This document shows, piece after piece, positions 34,771-46,639 of a stretch of DNA of 64,000 bases. The notes beneath the pieces were generated by a model, which was not told the origin of the DNA, searched no databases, and saw only the letters and a program-made list of their open reading frames with translations. A program made the translations under genes and the position numbers. The stretch comes from Trichoplusia ni (Eukaryota; Arthropoda; Insecta; Lepidoptera; Noctuidae). The stretch spans positions 1,116,001-1,180,000 of the forward strand of contig NC_039498.1 of the NCBI RefSeq assembly GCF_003590095.1, in the 5' to 3' direction. Position 1 is the stretch's first letter. Every line of letters starts with the position of its first letter.

Positions 34771-35171
34771 AGAAAAATAACAGATGTGTCAGATACCGTA
34801 CAATACTAATAAAATATTTAATCCGCACGTTATATTATGTTGAACCTCTACAGCTTAAAATAAATATAATAATGTCCATGTCCGCCCTATCTCTACAAGG
34901 CCTAACTTCACAAACTCTACACCTTAGTCAAAATATGTGGTTTTTGGTGGATCTGTTATTTTGTTTCCGCTAAATTTCTGCATCGATACCCAATGTAGCC
35001 CATAGGGTCAAAGCCACGAGCAAACGCTAGTATTATTATATTTCACAATATTACTTGCTTAAAAATAATTACTTTAATCCTTATAAAAATATTCGTCAAT
35101 TAAAAAAAAACCGCTGAATTGAATACTGCGGTCATTATTATGAAATATAATATAGAATAGCTTTAATTTTA

Positions 35172-35390
35172 GAGTGGCTCACGTAAATCGGGGTGAATAG
35201 AACATAGTGTTTTTAGGGGTTTCATGAATATTTTCTTACATAAAAATGCTAAAACACAATTACTCTATGAAATGCTTGAGAATTTTCCGCATAATTTTCA
35301 TATTTCGTCTTGTTAAACGTGCAAATTTCAATTCAAACTTTGTTTCTATTCACCCCAAAAAACCTCTTTTCACCCCGTTTTACCTCAGCA
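35172..35390. repeat. inverted-repeat element with GGGGTGAATAGAA ends
   Basis: ATCGGGGTGAATAGAACA on the left; TGTTTCTATTCACCCC then TTTTCACCCCGTTTTACC on the right. The right side has the GGGGTGAA word twice. About 219 bp, no coding frame. Confidence 0.55.
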
Positions 35391-36399
35391 TTACCTAGTC
35401 TATTTTGCAAGGGTTCAACATCACGCAAAGATGACTTAAATTGATTATCATACGATATAACGTCAATGTCTAAGTTCTTATTAACATTTTATTAAGGTTC
35501 TTAAAGCTTAGGGACCCCTAAAAACACGCGTACACCCGGCGAAAAGCAATTAAGTTGGCAGTCACCACCGCACGGAGCCATCAATACGAATCAACCAGTT
35601 GCTGTTAACTGGTTGTAGGCCAGGAGACCGAGGAACGATTTGTTATGCCATCCAAATTATAAGGGTTGGGGAGTTGTGACTTTTTATTGTTTTTTTATGT
35701 TTATTGGAATATCTTTCCATTTGTGCTTATTAATGAAAGGACAGACTTATGTTTGCAGAAGGTATTATTTACCTACTTGATTTTGAAGTACAGTGAGGAA
35801 AGTGACAACGTGAAGTTTTACCAGTTTAAGAAATATTATACCTCAATACAATCGTTTAGTTTAGTAGTAAACAGAGTTACTTGAAGTACAAATAAGAGTA
35901 AGACTTTATTGTCATTTTGAGCCAGTTTCATTCCTTCATTAATTCATCATAATACTTTACTGTGTACTTATTAAATAAAAATATAACTAGAATTGCAAAT
36001 AATAAAAAATATTTTACATTAAATTTTGTGAACACCAAATGGACACCTATGATATTTTAAAAAGTTGTCCTCCATCTCCTGGCCTACATTCATGATCACA
36101 ACTTATATTTCAGGGCTCGGCCCGCCCAAAATTTAGATTGGATTTATCACCAATCAAAGCCTTTATCACAACTACATGAAGTCGATTTTCGTTTATCATT
36201 CCAGATAATTATTCCATTTGCAATTTTTTATCTTTGAATGTCAAAATGAATTTCTTTTATCTGCTTTCGTTAATGTAAATATGTGTTTTAGTTTAACTGA
36301 GCGGAGATGAGCGAGGCGAGGAATGAGCCGAAAGAGTTAAGAGATTTTGCGAACGTTTTATAAAATAAGTCTTCTGTAGCTGTACATAGGGCTCTAATT

Positions 36400-36614
36400 C
36401 CGCTATTTACAATGGCCGATGAATGAAAGGAAAATTATTCTATTCCTATTTTCCTAATATCCAACACAATATTTGGAAATTCAGTAAGGGGCAGAACACT
36501 CACGGTCAATACAATGAATTCGTAATTATTGTGTTGACAAAATGCTCAAGAGAATAGGAATAGTGTCAAACTTAATCAAATTGCCATTCATTCATTGGCC
36601 ATTGTTAAAAGTGG
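36400..36614. mobile_element. MITE-like inverted repeat
   Basis: Left end CCGCTATTTACAATGGCCGA, right end TCATTGGCCATTGTTAAAAG. Inner arms CTATTCCTATTTTCCTAA and GAGAATAGGAATAG pair as well. A single-ended relative is at 18351-18490. Confidence 0.65.
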
Positions 36615-36744
36615 AGTTTGGGAGAATTTAGTCTGACTTCCAACCATCTTCAAAAAGAAGGAAGTTTTCAATTCGTCTGCATGTTTTTCACTAGCTTTAC
36701 CTCAGAACTTCGTACTGGACAAACCGATTTTATAATATATAATA

Positions 36745-36938
36745 TAATATATCCTGGGACAACTCACACACGGTTATCTGATCCCAAGCTAAGCAGAGCT
36801 TGTATTATGGTAACCAGACAACTGATAAACTTACTTATAAATTTCCATAAACCAGAACAAATTATCATGCTCATCACACAACATTTGTCCTGGGCGGGAA
36901 TCGAACACACGACCTAACTAGACCAACAGGCCCGGCAA
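36745..36938 (-). mobile_element. SINE family A, with an internal deletion
   Basis: Read on plus: TCCTGGGACAACTCACAC at the 3' tail, ATCTGATCCCAAGCTAAGC, then ATCATGCTCATCACACAAC, the B box in reverse and CTAGACCAACAGGCCC. The TATACAC tract and the anticodon-side part of the head are deleted relative to the 50-kb copy. Confidence 0.85.
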
Positions 36939-37226
36939 TAATTTTGTCCATTATATTTCGATTTCACTTGAAATAGCTATCACTTGGTGCCATAAAATTA
37001 CTAAAATGACCTATGTAGCGAGGGCACGTTATCGTGAAGAAAAATAATGTCGTGACGTTATACAAAAACCAGGGGTCAATCCAACCCTCACATCTGCAAT
37101 CATCAAAAACAATTGAACTTATATAATAAAACTTATAAATGCGTTTTACGTAAAAGTGGAGGGAAATGACATTCAGGCTATACTTGTGTGTCACTGTTAA
37201 GAGAGGATGATCGACTGTAGTTTGTA

Positions 37227-37509
37227 TCTACACTTCTACACTAATATGTAAAGCTGAAGAGTTTGTTTGTTTGAACGCGCTAATCTCAGGAACTACTGGT
37301 TCAAATTGAAAAAATCTTTTTGTGTTCAATAGATCATTAATCGAGGAAGGTTTTAGGCTATATAACATCATGCTGCAACTAATAGGAGCGAAGATATAAT
37401 GGGAAATGTGGCAAAAACGGGGAAAAATATTAATCTTCGAGGGCTTTCGTTCAAAAATTCCTAACCTATATCTTCGAACCACCTGGACGAAGTCGCGGGC
37501 AACGGCTAG
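37227..37509 (+). mobile_element. Lep1-like Helitron, longer variant
   Basis: TC after A at 37226; GTTTGTTTGAACGCGC follows. Compared with the 20.9-kb copy it has extra internal sequence (GAGGGCTTTCGTTC), shared with the copy at 61.6-62.3 kb, so two subfamilies are present. Ends with the GACGAAGTC hairpin and CTAG before T. Confidence 0.85.
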
Positions 37510-37587
37510 TAAAGTAATAAATCTGTGATGGATCTCTAAAGATATATTTTCATTAGTAGGTGAGATTTTCCAGGTATTGGTTTAATG

Positions 37588-37642
37588 GTATTACTCAATA
37601 CTCAATGTTTAATTGAGCATTGAGTATTAGAGTTGAGTAAGT
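37588..37642. repeat. imperfect hairpin in ACTCAATACTCAATG
   Basis: ACTCAATACTCAATG pairs with CATTGAGTATT-AGAG-TTGAGT across a TTTAATTGAG loop. A-T rich, with one bulge. Confidence 0.65.
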
Positions 37643-37864
37643 ATCTGTGCAAAATTCAATCTCTTGATACTGATAAGAATTATTACCATATTATAAAAAA
37701 AACACCTCAGAAAATTGTTTGGAAACAAATTTTGTTGTACCTAAAAAGATAAACAAATGATCATGGTCTCCGATTTTGTAAAATTTCTCACTGCTGCTTT
37801 TGCTCCTAGTGATGATATCGTGATATTGTAGAATTCCTTAATGATTCTATAAATTGATCAAATT

Positions 37865-37988
37865 ACTGTGAAAGGAACATGCGCGTAACGTCATGATCGT
37901 GTATTAATTTAACGAAATCTTTGCGTTACAAGTCCTCATCGTAAACTTTAAAGTACTTTTACCTCTGTCGATTTTTTGTTCAGAAAAT
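37865..37988 (-). repeat. family L dispersed repeat, reverse
   Basis: TGCGCGTAACGTCATGATCG, TTACAAGTCCTCATCG and AAACTTTAAAGTAC in reverse order to the 25.8-kb copy. Confidence 0.55.
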
Positions 37989-37997
37989 CAGATCTAT

Positions 37998-38253
37998 AAT
38001 ATAACATATCCTGGGACAACTCACACACGGTTATCTGATCCCAAGCTAAGCAGAGCTTATGTTATGGTAACCAGACAACTGATAAACTTAGTTATATATT
38101 TCTAAATACATACATATTATAGATAAACTACACCCAGACACCAAAACAAGTGATCATGCTCATCACACAAACATTTTTCCTGGGCGGGAATCGAACCCAC
38201 GACCTCCGGTATAGCAGTCAGGGTCGCTAACCACTAGACCAACAGGCTCATCA
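37998..38253 (-). mobile_element. SINE family A
   Basis: Full-length reverse copy with tail TCCTGGGACAACTCACAC, body GATAAACTACACCCAGACAC and head CTAGACCAACAGGC. It shares a TATAATATAA-rich insertion site with the 36.7-kb copy. Confidence 0.88.
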
Positions 38254-38254
38254 A

Positions 38255-41090
38255 ATCAAATCAGTTTAAAGGCACTTCCCACAACTTTTCTCATCCACGC
38301 CCATATCAATAACAAAAAAACAGATTTTTCACAAAAAGCCCTGAATAATTCACATAACTGCGACGCGCAAATTGAAATCCAATTCGCCGGTTGCAGTTTC
38401 ATTTTACATTTAATATTTTTCCGAAATTCCCGTTTGATGAATATTTTTTTGTTTGGTTAGTACGTTCACTATTTGCTGTGACAACAAAAGTTGATTGGCT
38501 ACAGACATACATGCATATTTATTTGTTATAGTAAACTTGATATCTGTTTTATAATATTAATAATTGTACAAAGCGTTCAGATTTTGTATTATTCAAGATG
38601 GACGGTATTTTTGAGGTAACGGGTGGAAAAGCAGTGAAATGTATGTTAACCTAGTGATAATGTGCTTAGATGGAGGGCACTATGTAGAATTTTTGGGTTT
38701 TAGTAAATAAAAACGCTTATAACTCGTAAACTATTGGTTCAAATGTCATGTTATTTTGAGGCCGATCTTGTCTTAATACTTACTCTAGGTCATCGAAAAT
38801 CTAAACCCCTAATTTTGTCCGTATCGATGATACAGGGGGGGGGGGGTGAAATAGCCGCGAAACGCTTCGAGAAAATTATGTTACGGCCGTGACCCTTTTG
38901 CTCAAGACTTGGCTGGGGCACTGCCGTGCCCTCAGGTGGTTAAATTCAGACAGACTTATTGTTTTTTTACAAAAAAAAAACTGTTTAGCCCGTCACCCAG
39001 ATTTTGTTATGACATCGATGGATCGACCTCATCAACCTTAGATTATTAGATTTATTAGGCTGTGAATGTGTCACATTAAAAATTTAGTTTATTTAAAAAT
39101 GTTAGTAGGTACCTAAAATGGTAATACAACATAGCTTCTAGTAATTTATGAATCAGAGATCAAATTTAAACATTATTTGATTGGGTTTTATATCGAAATT
39201 ATGCAGTAAATCTTTTGAGGGAAAACACTGATAGATATAAAGATAATTTTGGTGATAACTGTCAAATATATAGAAATAACATTTCGACAGTCTTATTATG
39301 TGTTTTGTGAAAGCCAAACATTAGCAATCAGACAGCGAGATTTGTGAAATTAGTATTGTCAATTTGTAAATGTCGATTCAAATGTTTTAAAGTTTTGTAC
39401 CTTAAAACTATTCCAGCATCAAGTATCTTACTGTTTTAATATTTGTATTTGTATGCGTAAAACAATTACATTTTTAAACAAAAAAAAATTCTCCCACACT
39501 AGGGATTTTTTTCGGGATGTTTTTCAACATTTAAGTCACATGCCAGTCCGTTACATTTACATTATCGCGAAACTTAACAAAAATAATTAACTTTACAGCA
39601 ATCATTCACACAGAAATACAATTTTACAGCAATCATAGCGCAGACATCGCAATTTACTGTCCGCAAAACACAAACACCATATACCCCAGCTAATCATCAG
39701 CTAAATTACTGATTAGTAATGATTAGTAATATAAACAGAAATATATACATTTTATTTTACTATTCAAGGTCATGCCGTAGTCCTATTTAATTAAATACGA
39801 TTTATTTGCATAGAGCCGGCGCCAGGATTCCCAATAGTTTTTATTATGTGATAATCACTAGTATTATGGGGTTATACAGGCTGTTGTTTTTTATCTTAAG
39901 GTCAAAAAGGTCAGAATTAAAAGTAGTTGTAGATTATTGATTTGTTTAATAGATATAAGTTACAGGGTGTTGTTTAATGTTTTATACTTGGTTTGCTTGT
40001 TAATGTAGTATGGTTTACTGGCCAAGTGCTAGTCGGACTCGCAACTCTCAAAGTTTTGTTTAAATACTCAAAAAAAAAATGCAACAAAAACCTTATTTAC
40101 AGTTACATCTGAAGTGTTAAAACATAACTCTCTCTGCTCGTTTGTTTGTTTTAATGGATGTTAGTTACTTTTTACATGTAAAGCACTGAACGGATTTTGA
40201 AGAATTTTGGTACACAGATAGTTTATAACCTGGATTAACACATAAGTTAGGTAACATGTTTTTTTTTATCCCGGTTTGTTGTTCCCTTGTGATCATTTTC
40301 GCTTTGTAAAAATACCGTTAACCGAAATGGAATCGGTTCAGTCGTTACCTTATATGCACCTTGTCAACAACCCTTTCATAAAAATATTCTTTAAATATTT
40401 TTGCGAAATAAGGACAATGCATTCTTTAAAGGCTCTTCTGACCGCACTGTCAAATCGGACAGCAGTGACAACATAATTTCAGGGTTCTGTAATCATGCAG
40501 CCGTGGAGAAAACCACAAACGGTTGCGGTTCCGTACAGGATGCAATAACTCATGACATTGTTAAGATTGAACGAGTTTCTTTTTATATTAAGTAAAGTGA
40601 CATTTAATTTTTAGCAACTAGAAAATTTTTGGTTTTTTATCGTAAGTATTATATGTTTATTTAGTTTGTAAGGTACCAAAGAAAAAGATTGGTACCTAGA
40701 AACGGCTTGACCGATTTTAATGAAATTTTAGAGCCGAAATTTTTATTTCCGAAAATCTATTATTGTATTATTATTATGTTCAAAACATATTTAATATTTT
40801 CAGTTATCCAAAAAGACTTACGTTCCTTTCTGTTATCCATTTTAAATTACCAAGTACAATGACAAAACAAAACAATCAACAGTTCGCTTTAACAACACCA
40901 TGTACATACAAATATTGCGTGACGTAATAATATAAGCATTGCATACTAATTCAGAGTCCCGGGTTCGCTTCCTGAGTCGCGACGGATACATAAAACTAAC
41001 ATAAAAACTTTGCTGTTTGTACATGTTTCGCTTTTTTGGAAGTAGACGAGTTGGTGATAAGAGATTTGTTTTCACTGTTTTTATATAATA
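38255..41090. other. no gene seen
   Basis: A 12-G run at 38835, a GC-richer patch at 38880-38940 (ACGGCCGTGACCC, GGCACTGCCGTGCCC), a repeated TAATGATTAGTAATGATTAGT-like spot near 39705 and scattered Helitron and family G debris around 40020 and 40125-40260. Confidence 0.45.
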
Positions 41091-41093
41091 TTA

Positions 41094-41369
41094 CTAGCTG
41101 ACCCAGCAAACGTTGTTTTGCCGATTTTTTTTTCTAGTTGTATGTATTTTAATGCTACATTATAAAAAAATAAAAACATATAATTTCGTCCCAAGAATAA
41201 AATATTTATATTAGTGTGAGCAACCCTTAACATTTAGGGGTATGAAAAATAGATGTTGTTCTATTCTCAGACCTACCCAATATGCATACAAAATTTCATA
41301 AAAATCGGTCGAACCGTTTCGGAGGAGTACGGTAACTAACATCGTGACACGGGAATTTTATATATTAGA
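41094..41369 (-). mobile_element. non-autonomous Helitron, third subfamily
   Basis: Minus orientation: TCTAATATATAAAATTCCCG start at 41369 after A, and an AACGTTTGCTGGGTCAG end before CTAG at 41097-41094. Contains the word GGTAACTAACATCGTGACAC. The terminal hairpin is GGCAAAACAACGTTTGC. Confidence 0.75.
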
Positions 41370-41398
41370 TGATCATTACGAGGACCTATTGATCAATA

Positions 41399-41640
41399 TC
41401 TGGTTAAGCTACACTCGATATGGTCGATCGAGGAATGGATGACCATCTATGTCATAACGAGTTCCTCCGTGTTTCGGGAGGCACGTCAAATTGTGAGTCT
41501 CTTCTGTTATTTATACATCTTTGATAGTCGTTATGGGTAGCCAGAAGCTGGAAGGTGTCATAACCAGCCTGACTTAGAGGTAAAGTGTCAGTTGCCCAGG
41601 TAACTGGGTTGAGAAGGTCAGATAGGCAGTCACTAAAAAT
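41399..41640 (+). mobile_element. family D SINE with head
   Basis: GGTTAAGCTACACTCGAT and GGAATGGATGACCATC keep the 5S-like boxes. The body ends near AGGTCAGATAGGCAGTCAC. Inserted about 30 bp after the third-subfamily Helitron. Confidence 0.72.
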
Positions 41641-42049
41641 TCCCTAGACATTTTTTTATAATACAAAACCACGTTCGCCAGATCAGCTGACCTATGTAGA
41701 GTTAGATTAAAATTTATTGCCATTTTGTCTATACTTGATCCCTGCCATTTTGAATTCTACAATTAATATGATTCATTATGTACACAGTAAAATTAATTTT
41801 ACTACCGGATGAGCCTATTCGAGAGATTTAGTATTCAAAGCAGGTCGCGTTTTCATTGATAACCAGGAATAGCAAGAACTTTTGGGTGGGCCAATTTATC
41901 CATAACAGCTGATTGGCGAGACTTGAATTTTAATTAATTTGTTAATATTTCATGTAGCTTTTGAGTGTTTTTGTGTCGAAATTCATTGATAAATTGTTGG
42001 AGATTGATATAGTTTAGAATTTAATTGAAATATTATATAACCAGCTATT

Positions 42050-42252
42050 GACTGCGGGCCCACGCGCTATATATCTAATTGATCCCACAGGAATATAAAA
42101 TCGGGATAAAAACTATCCTATGTGTTAATCTTGGTTATAAACTATCTGTGTACCAAGTTTTGTCTAAATCCGGTAAGTGGTTTTTGCGTAAAAGAGGAAC
42201 AAATATTTTGAAATTTTTATACTTTCGCGTTTATAATATTAATAGGATATGC
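42050..42252 (-). mobile_element. degenerate Helitron-like repeat
   Basis: Carries CGGGATAAAAACTATCC, GTTATAAACTATCTGTGTAC and ends TTTCGCGTTTATAATATTA. The same interior recurs at 6310-6460, 32693-32826, 47860-47975 and 51600-51770. Confidence 0.65.
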
Positions 42253-42391
42253 AGTTAGGGTGACCAGGCTTCCGGACAAAACTAGCTTTCAAACTGCTTG
42301 TCCAGGCTAATTAAACGGTATTTGGCTCGTCCGGATTTCTTTAAACTGAGTAAGCATTCGATTTTATTCATATTTCCTTACAAAGTGGTTT

Positions 42392-42450
42392 CTTAGGTTT
42401 ACGCGAATGTTAGACATTGAAATGAAACGACTTTCACGGATTTTCATTTC
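42392..42450 (+). repeat. short copy of the 14.3-kb dispersed repeat
   Basis: TTCTTAGGTTTACGCGAATG, TTAGACATTGAAATGAAAC and TTTCACGGATTTTC, ending in a small ATTTCATTT inverted stretch. Confidence 0.65.
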
Positions 42451-42801
42451 AATTTCCTTACAATTTGTAAAAACAAACTGTATTTATCGTATTTAATAAT
42501 GCTTAAAACCTTCAAAAATTTAGAGGGTCCAGCTTGTTTGTCCAAAAGTCCAGTCAAACGGTTTTCGACCTGACAACTACATGCACTCAATACACTAAAG
42601 AAAAATGCCTAACGAATTTCAACATCCCACCAAAAAAACTACTAACCCTTAAACCGAACAAGCCGGCATCAAAAAAGACAGACTTTTTTCTCAGACACTT
42701 AAAAGTCTTCATCCTAAATAAACTAAAATCTATTTTAAGTCCGTATGACGTTACAACCAGTTTTTTACCACAACCACAAACTCTTAAAAACAAATTGTAT
42801 T

Positions 42802-42852
42802 GTGGAAACGGGACAGCGCGCTATACTGTATATAGCGCCATCTCTCTCCCAC
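42802..42852 (+). repeat. short CTCCCAC-ended repeat, copy 3
   Basis: GTGGAAACGGGACAGCGCGC, TATACTGTATATAGCGCC and ATCTCTCTCCCAC. The centre is itself palindromic (TATACTGTATA). A 129-codon frame spanning this has a non-ATG start and is not called. Confidence 0.6.
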
Positions 42853-42904
42853 ATAACAACTGTTTTTCTTCAAAAGGTCGTGGTAGGTACTTTGGTGTTG
42901 AAGT

Positions 42905-44990
42905 GTGGCGCCATCATGTTTGACAAATATAAACAAAAAACTAATTTGCATTTGTTAATAGTGAGTTATTGTTTTAGAGTCGTGAACTATGAAAAATGAA
43001 GACGTGTTTTAAAAGGGCCTTGGGGTTTTTTAAGTGATTTGACAAATAATTTTCTTTTATGTGTACATACCAAAGTTCACACAAAGAATTATACCTAAAA
43101 GATTCAATAATAATAAAATATAGGTACATACTATAATATTCCACAACTATCACACAACGCCATCTAGTTTCAAACTGAGCAAAGCTCGTATTATGAGTAC
43201 TAGACGTATCATAAACATACAAATACCTATATCTTAATACATATCTACATATTTAACGTAAACGAAGGGTTTACCTACTCACGCGTATTTATCGGGGTTT
43301 CCCGACTAGTTTCGGACCCAATCGGATTCCTTAATAATAAGTTATCGCAGCGAGACTAACAGTTCGATTCCGACGAAAGTTAACATAAAATAATAATATA
43401 TATTCATAATAATATAACTGATCGTAATAATTAATTAAAATATAGCAATGTCTTGTGAAGAGTTCTGTCTGTATCTTGATACCATCTTAAATGTTGGCTT
43501 AAGTTAAAAGCTTATTATAACTTCAAGAACTTTCGATCATTCAATATGTTACCAGCTGTTTGCGATTTAATATTCAAATTACCTAATAAATAAGTCTAGA
43601 AAAAGTTATGGTGGCTTTGTGTCCTGTGCATGAATTTGTATGCATGAAGTGCCGGTTCGATCCTATCGCAGGCATAGTAGTAATTTGTCGTGTTTAGAGT
43701 GAAGTGTATTTTCTTAATTACATATCCTAAGACAGTCAATGAAGGGCAATATCGTGGAATCCTGAGTGTAACCCTATTCGGGAAGAGGTCTTCAGTTTAC
43801 AGTATTTAATACCAGTCCCTTACAACCCTTTTTTCAGTAAAAAAACTAGCCCATATCGTTCCTCAGTATCTAGACTATCTGTGTACCAAAATTCCTTACA
43901 ATCAGTTCAGTAGTTATATCGTGAAGGTGAGACAGACTAACAGAGATACTTTCGCATTTATAATATTAGCATCTCTTTCGTTTACACCACACACCAATTC
44001 TTTTTAAATATCACGCTCATATGATATTAAAGTGAACTTTTCATATTTGCGCGTTGTCGGACGCGCGTTAATAATCATTTCATACTTGTAGGCTTGTTGC
44101 ATACCGGCTGTGTGGTGAAGGCAACTGTTGGCGGTTATACAAAAATGTATTGTTGACTTAATTATTTATTTTTGTCGGTGGAGCTTTTGATTTTAGCGTT
44201 TTGATCTAATTGTGGAGGATGTTACAACACATGTTTATGTAAATGCTGAACTAGGAACAGTTCAGATTCAAGAGTGATTGATTTAAATGCTTTTACATAA
44301 AATACACAATCATAGTTCACTCGTTTTCTTCAGCAATTCCATGAAACAAAATTATTCTTTTAAATATTCTAAAACTGATATATAAATTAATTGTCTGTAG
44401 CGTAACTTCATCTTTAGAAGTCTTTCTGCTAGAAAACCTCTTTCAAGATCTTCAGGAAGTTCTTATTATACGCTTTCTGCAATCAATTATACGTTATCAA
44501 GAACATATTTTAAAATAATTCAATTCCTATCCTTTCTATCAAAATTCACAGTTTTGATCTAAAAACACGAAAACATTTAAATTTTCACACATTCCGCCTA
44601 CAGGCGCCCTTACCTTACTTAATAACTGTGCAAAATCTTAATGTCGGCGCTGTATGGTGTTAATTTATAACCGGCACAGAGGTCGAACACAACTTGGGGA
44701 TACTGTGGCCCCAAGTGGTTATTATAAAAGGCCCCAATTGGTGATTTAGTGTCAAAAGTATTTTTCGAAACTTGACCAATTGGTTATTATGAAATTATCG
44801 CTGCAACATTGTATTGGATTGATTTAATGGACTATTTAGCAAAGAACAGGTAATTTGCGAAACATATTCCAGTTAAACATGAGAAAAAGTCTTTGTGGGG
44901 ATGAAAGTGGAAAATTATAACCAAATGTCTGCAAATATACTCTAGTTTGGATTCAAATAAAAGTGCACCAAAATTGCACAATTGCAATTC
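42905..44990. other. repeat fragments, no gene seen
   Basis: SINE-A tail at 43155-43235, a B-box-like GTTCGATCCTATCGC at 43650 in an unassigned tRNA-like remnant, a degenerate Helitron (listed) and A/T-rich DNA to 44990. Confidence 0.45.
43845..43970 (-). mobile_element. degenerate Helitron, second subfamily
   Basis: CTAGCCCATATCG at the low end, TACCAAAATTCC and CAGTTCAGTAG in the middle, and TTTCGCATTTATAATATTAG at the high end. Confidence 0.55.
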
Positions 44991-44999
44991 TTCTAAAGA

Positions 45000-45275
45000 T
45001 TATTTGTCATCTTGCTCTGTCCGACCAGGCATCCAGCAGGATTGTATGAAGGATTGCAACGCATTGCCATACACCGACACAAAAACGCGGATGACGTAGC
45101 ACGGCGGTTCAGGTTTAGTCAGTAAGAGTCTGACACTACCCGTTTCATCCCCCGAGGGAGTGGATGTCCACGAGGATGCCATCGCCTTACCAAAAAAAAG
45201 GTATCTAGCAGAATACTGCAATGCCCCAATGACAAAAAATATATTAAAAAACATCCATACTACATGTTGACGCAA
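45000..45275 (-). other. 91-codon frame, probably inside an unclassified repeat
   Basis: ATG-started frame with a hydrophobic N-terminal part (VVWMFFNIFFVIGALQYSAR) and a more polar C-terminal half (PSGDETGSVRLLLTKPEPP). The DNA word GTTTAGTCAGTAAGAGTCTG under it is one I recall as repeated in moth genomes, so a repeat-derived frame is more likely than a gene. No splice or promoter evidence. Confidence 0.3.
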
Positions 45276-46373
45276 GCTTTTAATAATTTCTCCAATAATT
45301 TATCATTCACATTACACGGTACATATATCGTGTCATCTTAGTGACAAAATGACACATGAGTCATACAAAGTTAATAATAAATATGACACTTAAGATTTGT
45401 TGAGATTTTGACACAAAACATATTATGCGATAACTTTTTTTCAAGACTTCGAAATGAAGGAGATTTTTACATATAAAGAAACATAATGTGTTTGTTTGTC
45501 TGCTCTTATCTATCTAATAGCTGAACAGATTTTGATAAATGATACGACAGAAGATTTTTTTTTGAGAATATACATAGCTGTCACTGAGTACATTATTATT
45601 CAAAATTAAATATGGCGGATTATTCTAATGCACGTGAAATCCAAGATATTGAATACAAAAGCGACAAAAAAATAAAAATAATAAGTGTCATGCATATGAG
45701 TTGTATAAATATGACTGTATTCAAATCATGTTTCTGTGAATATATTTCAATTGAAATAAAATGATCGACATATCGAAATAACAACCTCTTTTTTTGCAAT
45801 CAGTAAAAAACCTTACAATAACGCATAATTTGATTACAGTATTATTCGCAATCGCAAATGATTCACAAAAATTCAACCCTAATTCGCTACGAAAACATGA
45901 TTTAAAACATACGTTCCGGTACATTATATCAAAGGTTAACCTGTCAAAAACCGGGTTGAGGTCTTTTAGACCCTACTTTAACAGCTGTCATCTTGAATTA
46001 TTTAAATCGTTTGAAAGAAATTAAGTTTTAACGACTACTGATTTTTTCATGAGCTTATTTTTTCGTTTATTTGTTTGTGTTTTGTAATTTTGCAAGGTCT
46101 TTTGGATTGACAGTTGTTATTAACGTTAATTTTGATATGAGCATTCATTAAGCTTATTTTTTTTTTGCTTTTTTATGTACAATCGTGGTCGCCTTCATGT
46201 TATACGCATGGATTTTTATTTACGAGGTGCAGGTTCGATTCGAACGCAGGAAAAGTACAAGCTGACGTGAGTAGTTATAAATCTTCGTCCATAATATTGT
46301 AAGACACCACTTACACACGATGAAATCTAGCTAGCTTGGTGACAACAGCATATTGTATTATTATCTTCTAATA

Positions 46374-46636
46374 TATAAAATTCCCGTGTCACGACGTTAG
46401 TTACCGTACTCCTCCGAAACGACTAACCCGATTTTTATCAAATTTTATAGGCGTTTCAGTAGGTCTGAGAATCGACTAACATCTATTTTTATACCCCTAA
46501 GTCATAAGGGTTGCTCACACTAAAAAAAAAAATTTAGTTTTCGGACGAATTTGTTTGTTTTTATTTTTTTTATAATTTGACATTAAAAAAAACATACCAC
46601 TAGAAAAACTATTATTCGGCAAAACAACGTTTGCTG
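46374..46636 (+). mobile_element. Helitron, third subfamily, 3'-truncated
   Basis: Starts TCTTCTAATATATAAAATTC after A and aligns with the 41.1-kb copy through GGCAAAACAACGTTTGCTG, then stops short of CTAG. It carries A-rich expansions near 46522 and 46585. Confidence 0.7.
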
Positions 46637-46639
46637 TTG

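Noticed and set aside
38835..38846. Run of 12 G as a possible quadruplex
   Set aside because: A single homopolymer, and such runs are also common sequencing-length errors; nothing around it supports a function.
42534..42923. 129-codon plus-strand frame
   Set aside because: It begins at a non-ATG codon, is Lys/Thr/Pro-rich from A-rich DNA, crosses the short CTCCCAC repeat, and has no domain motif.
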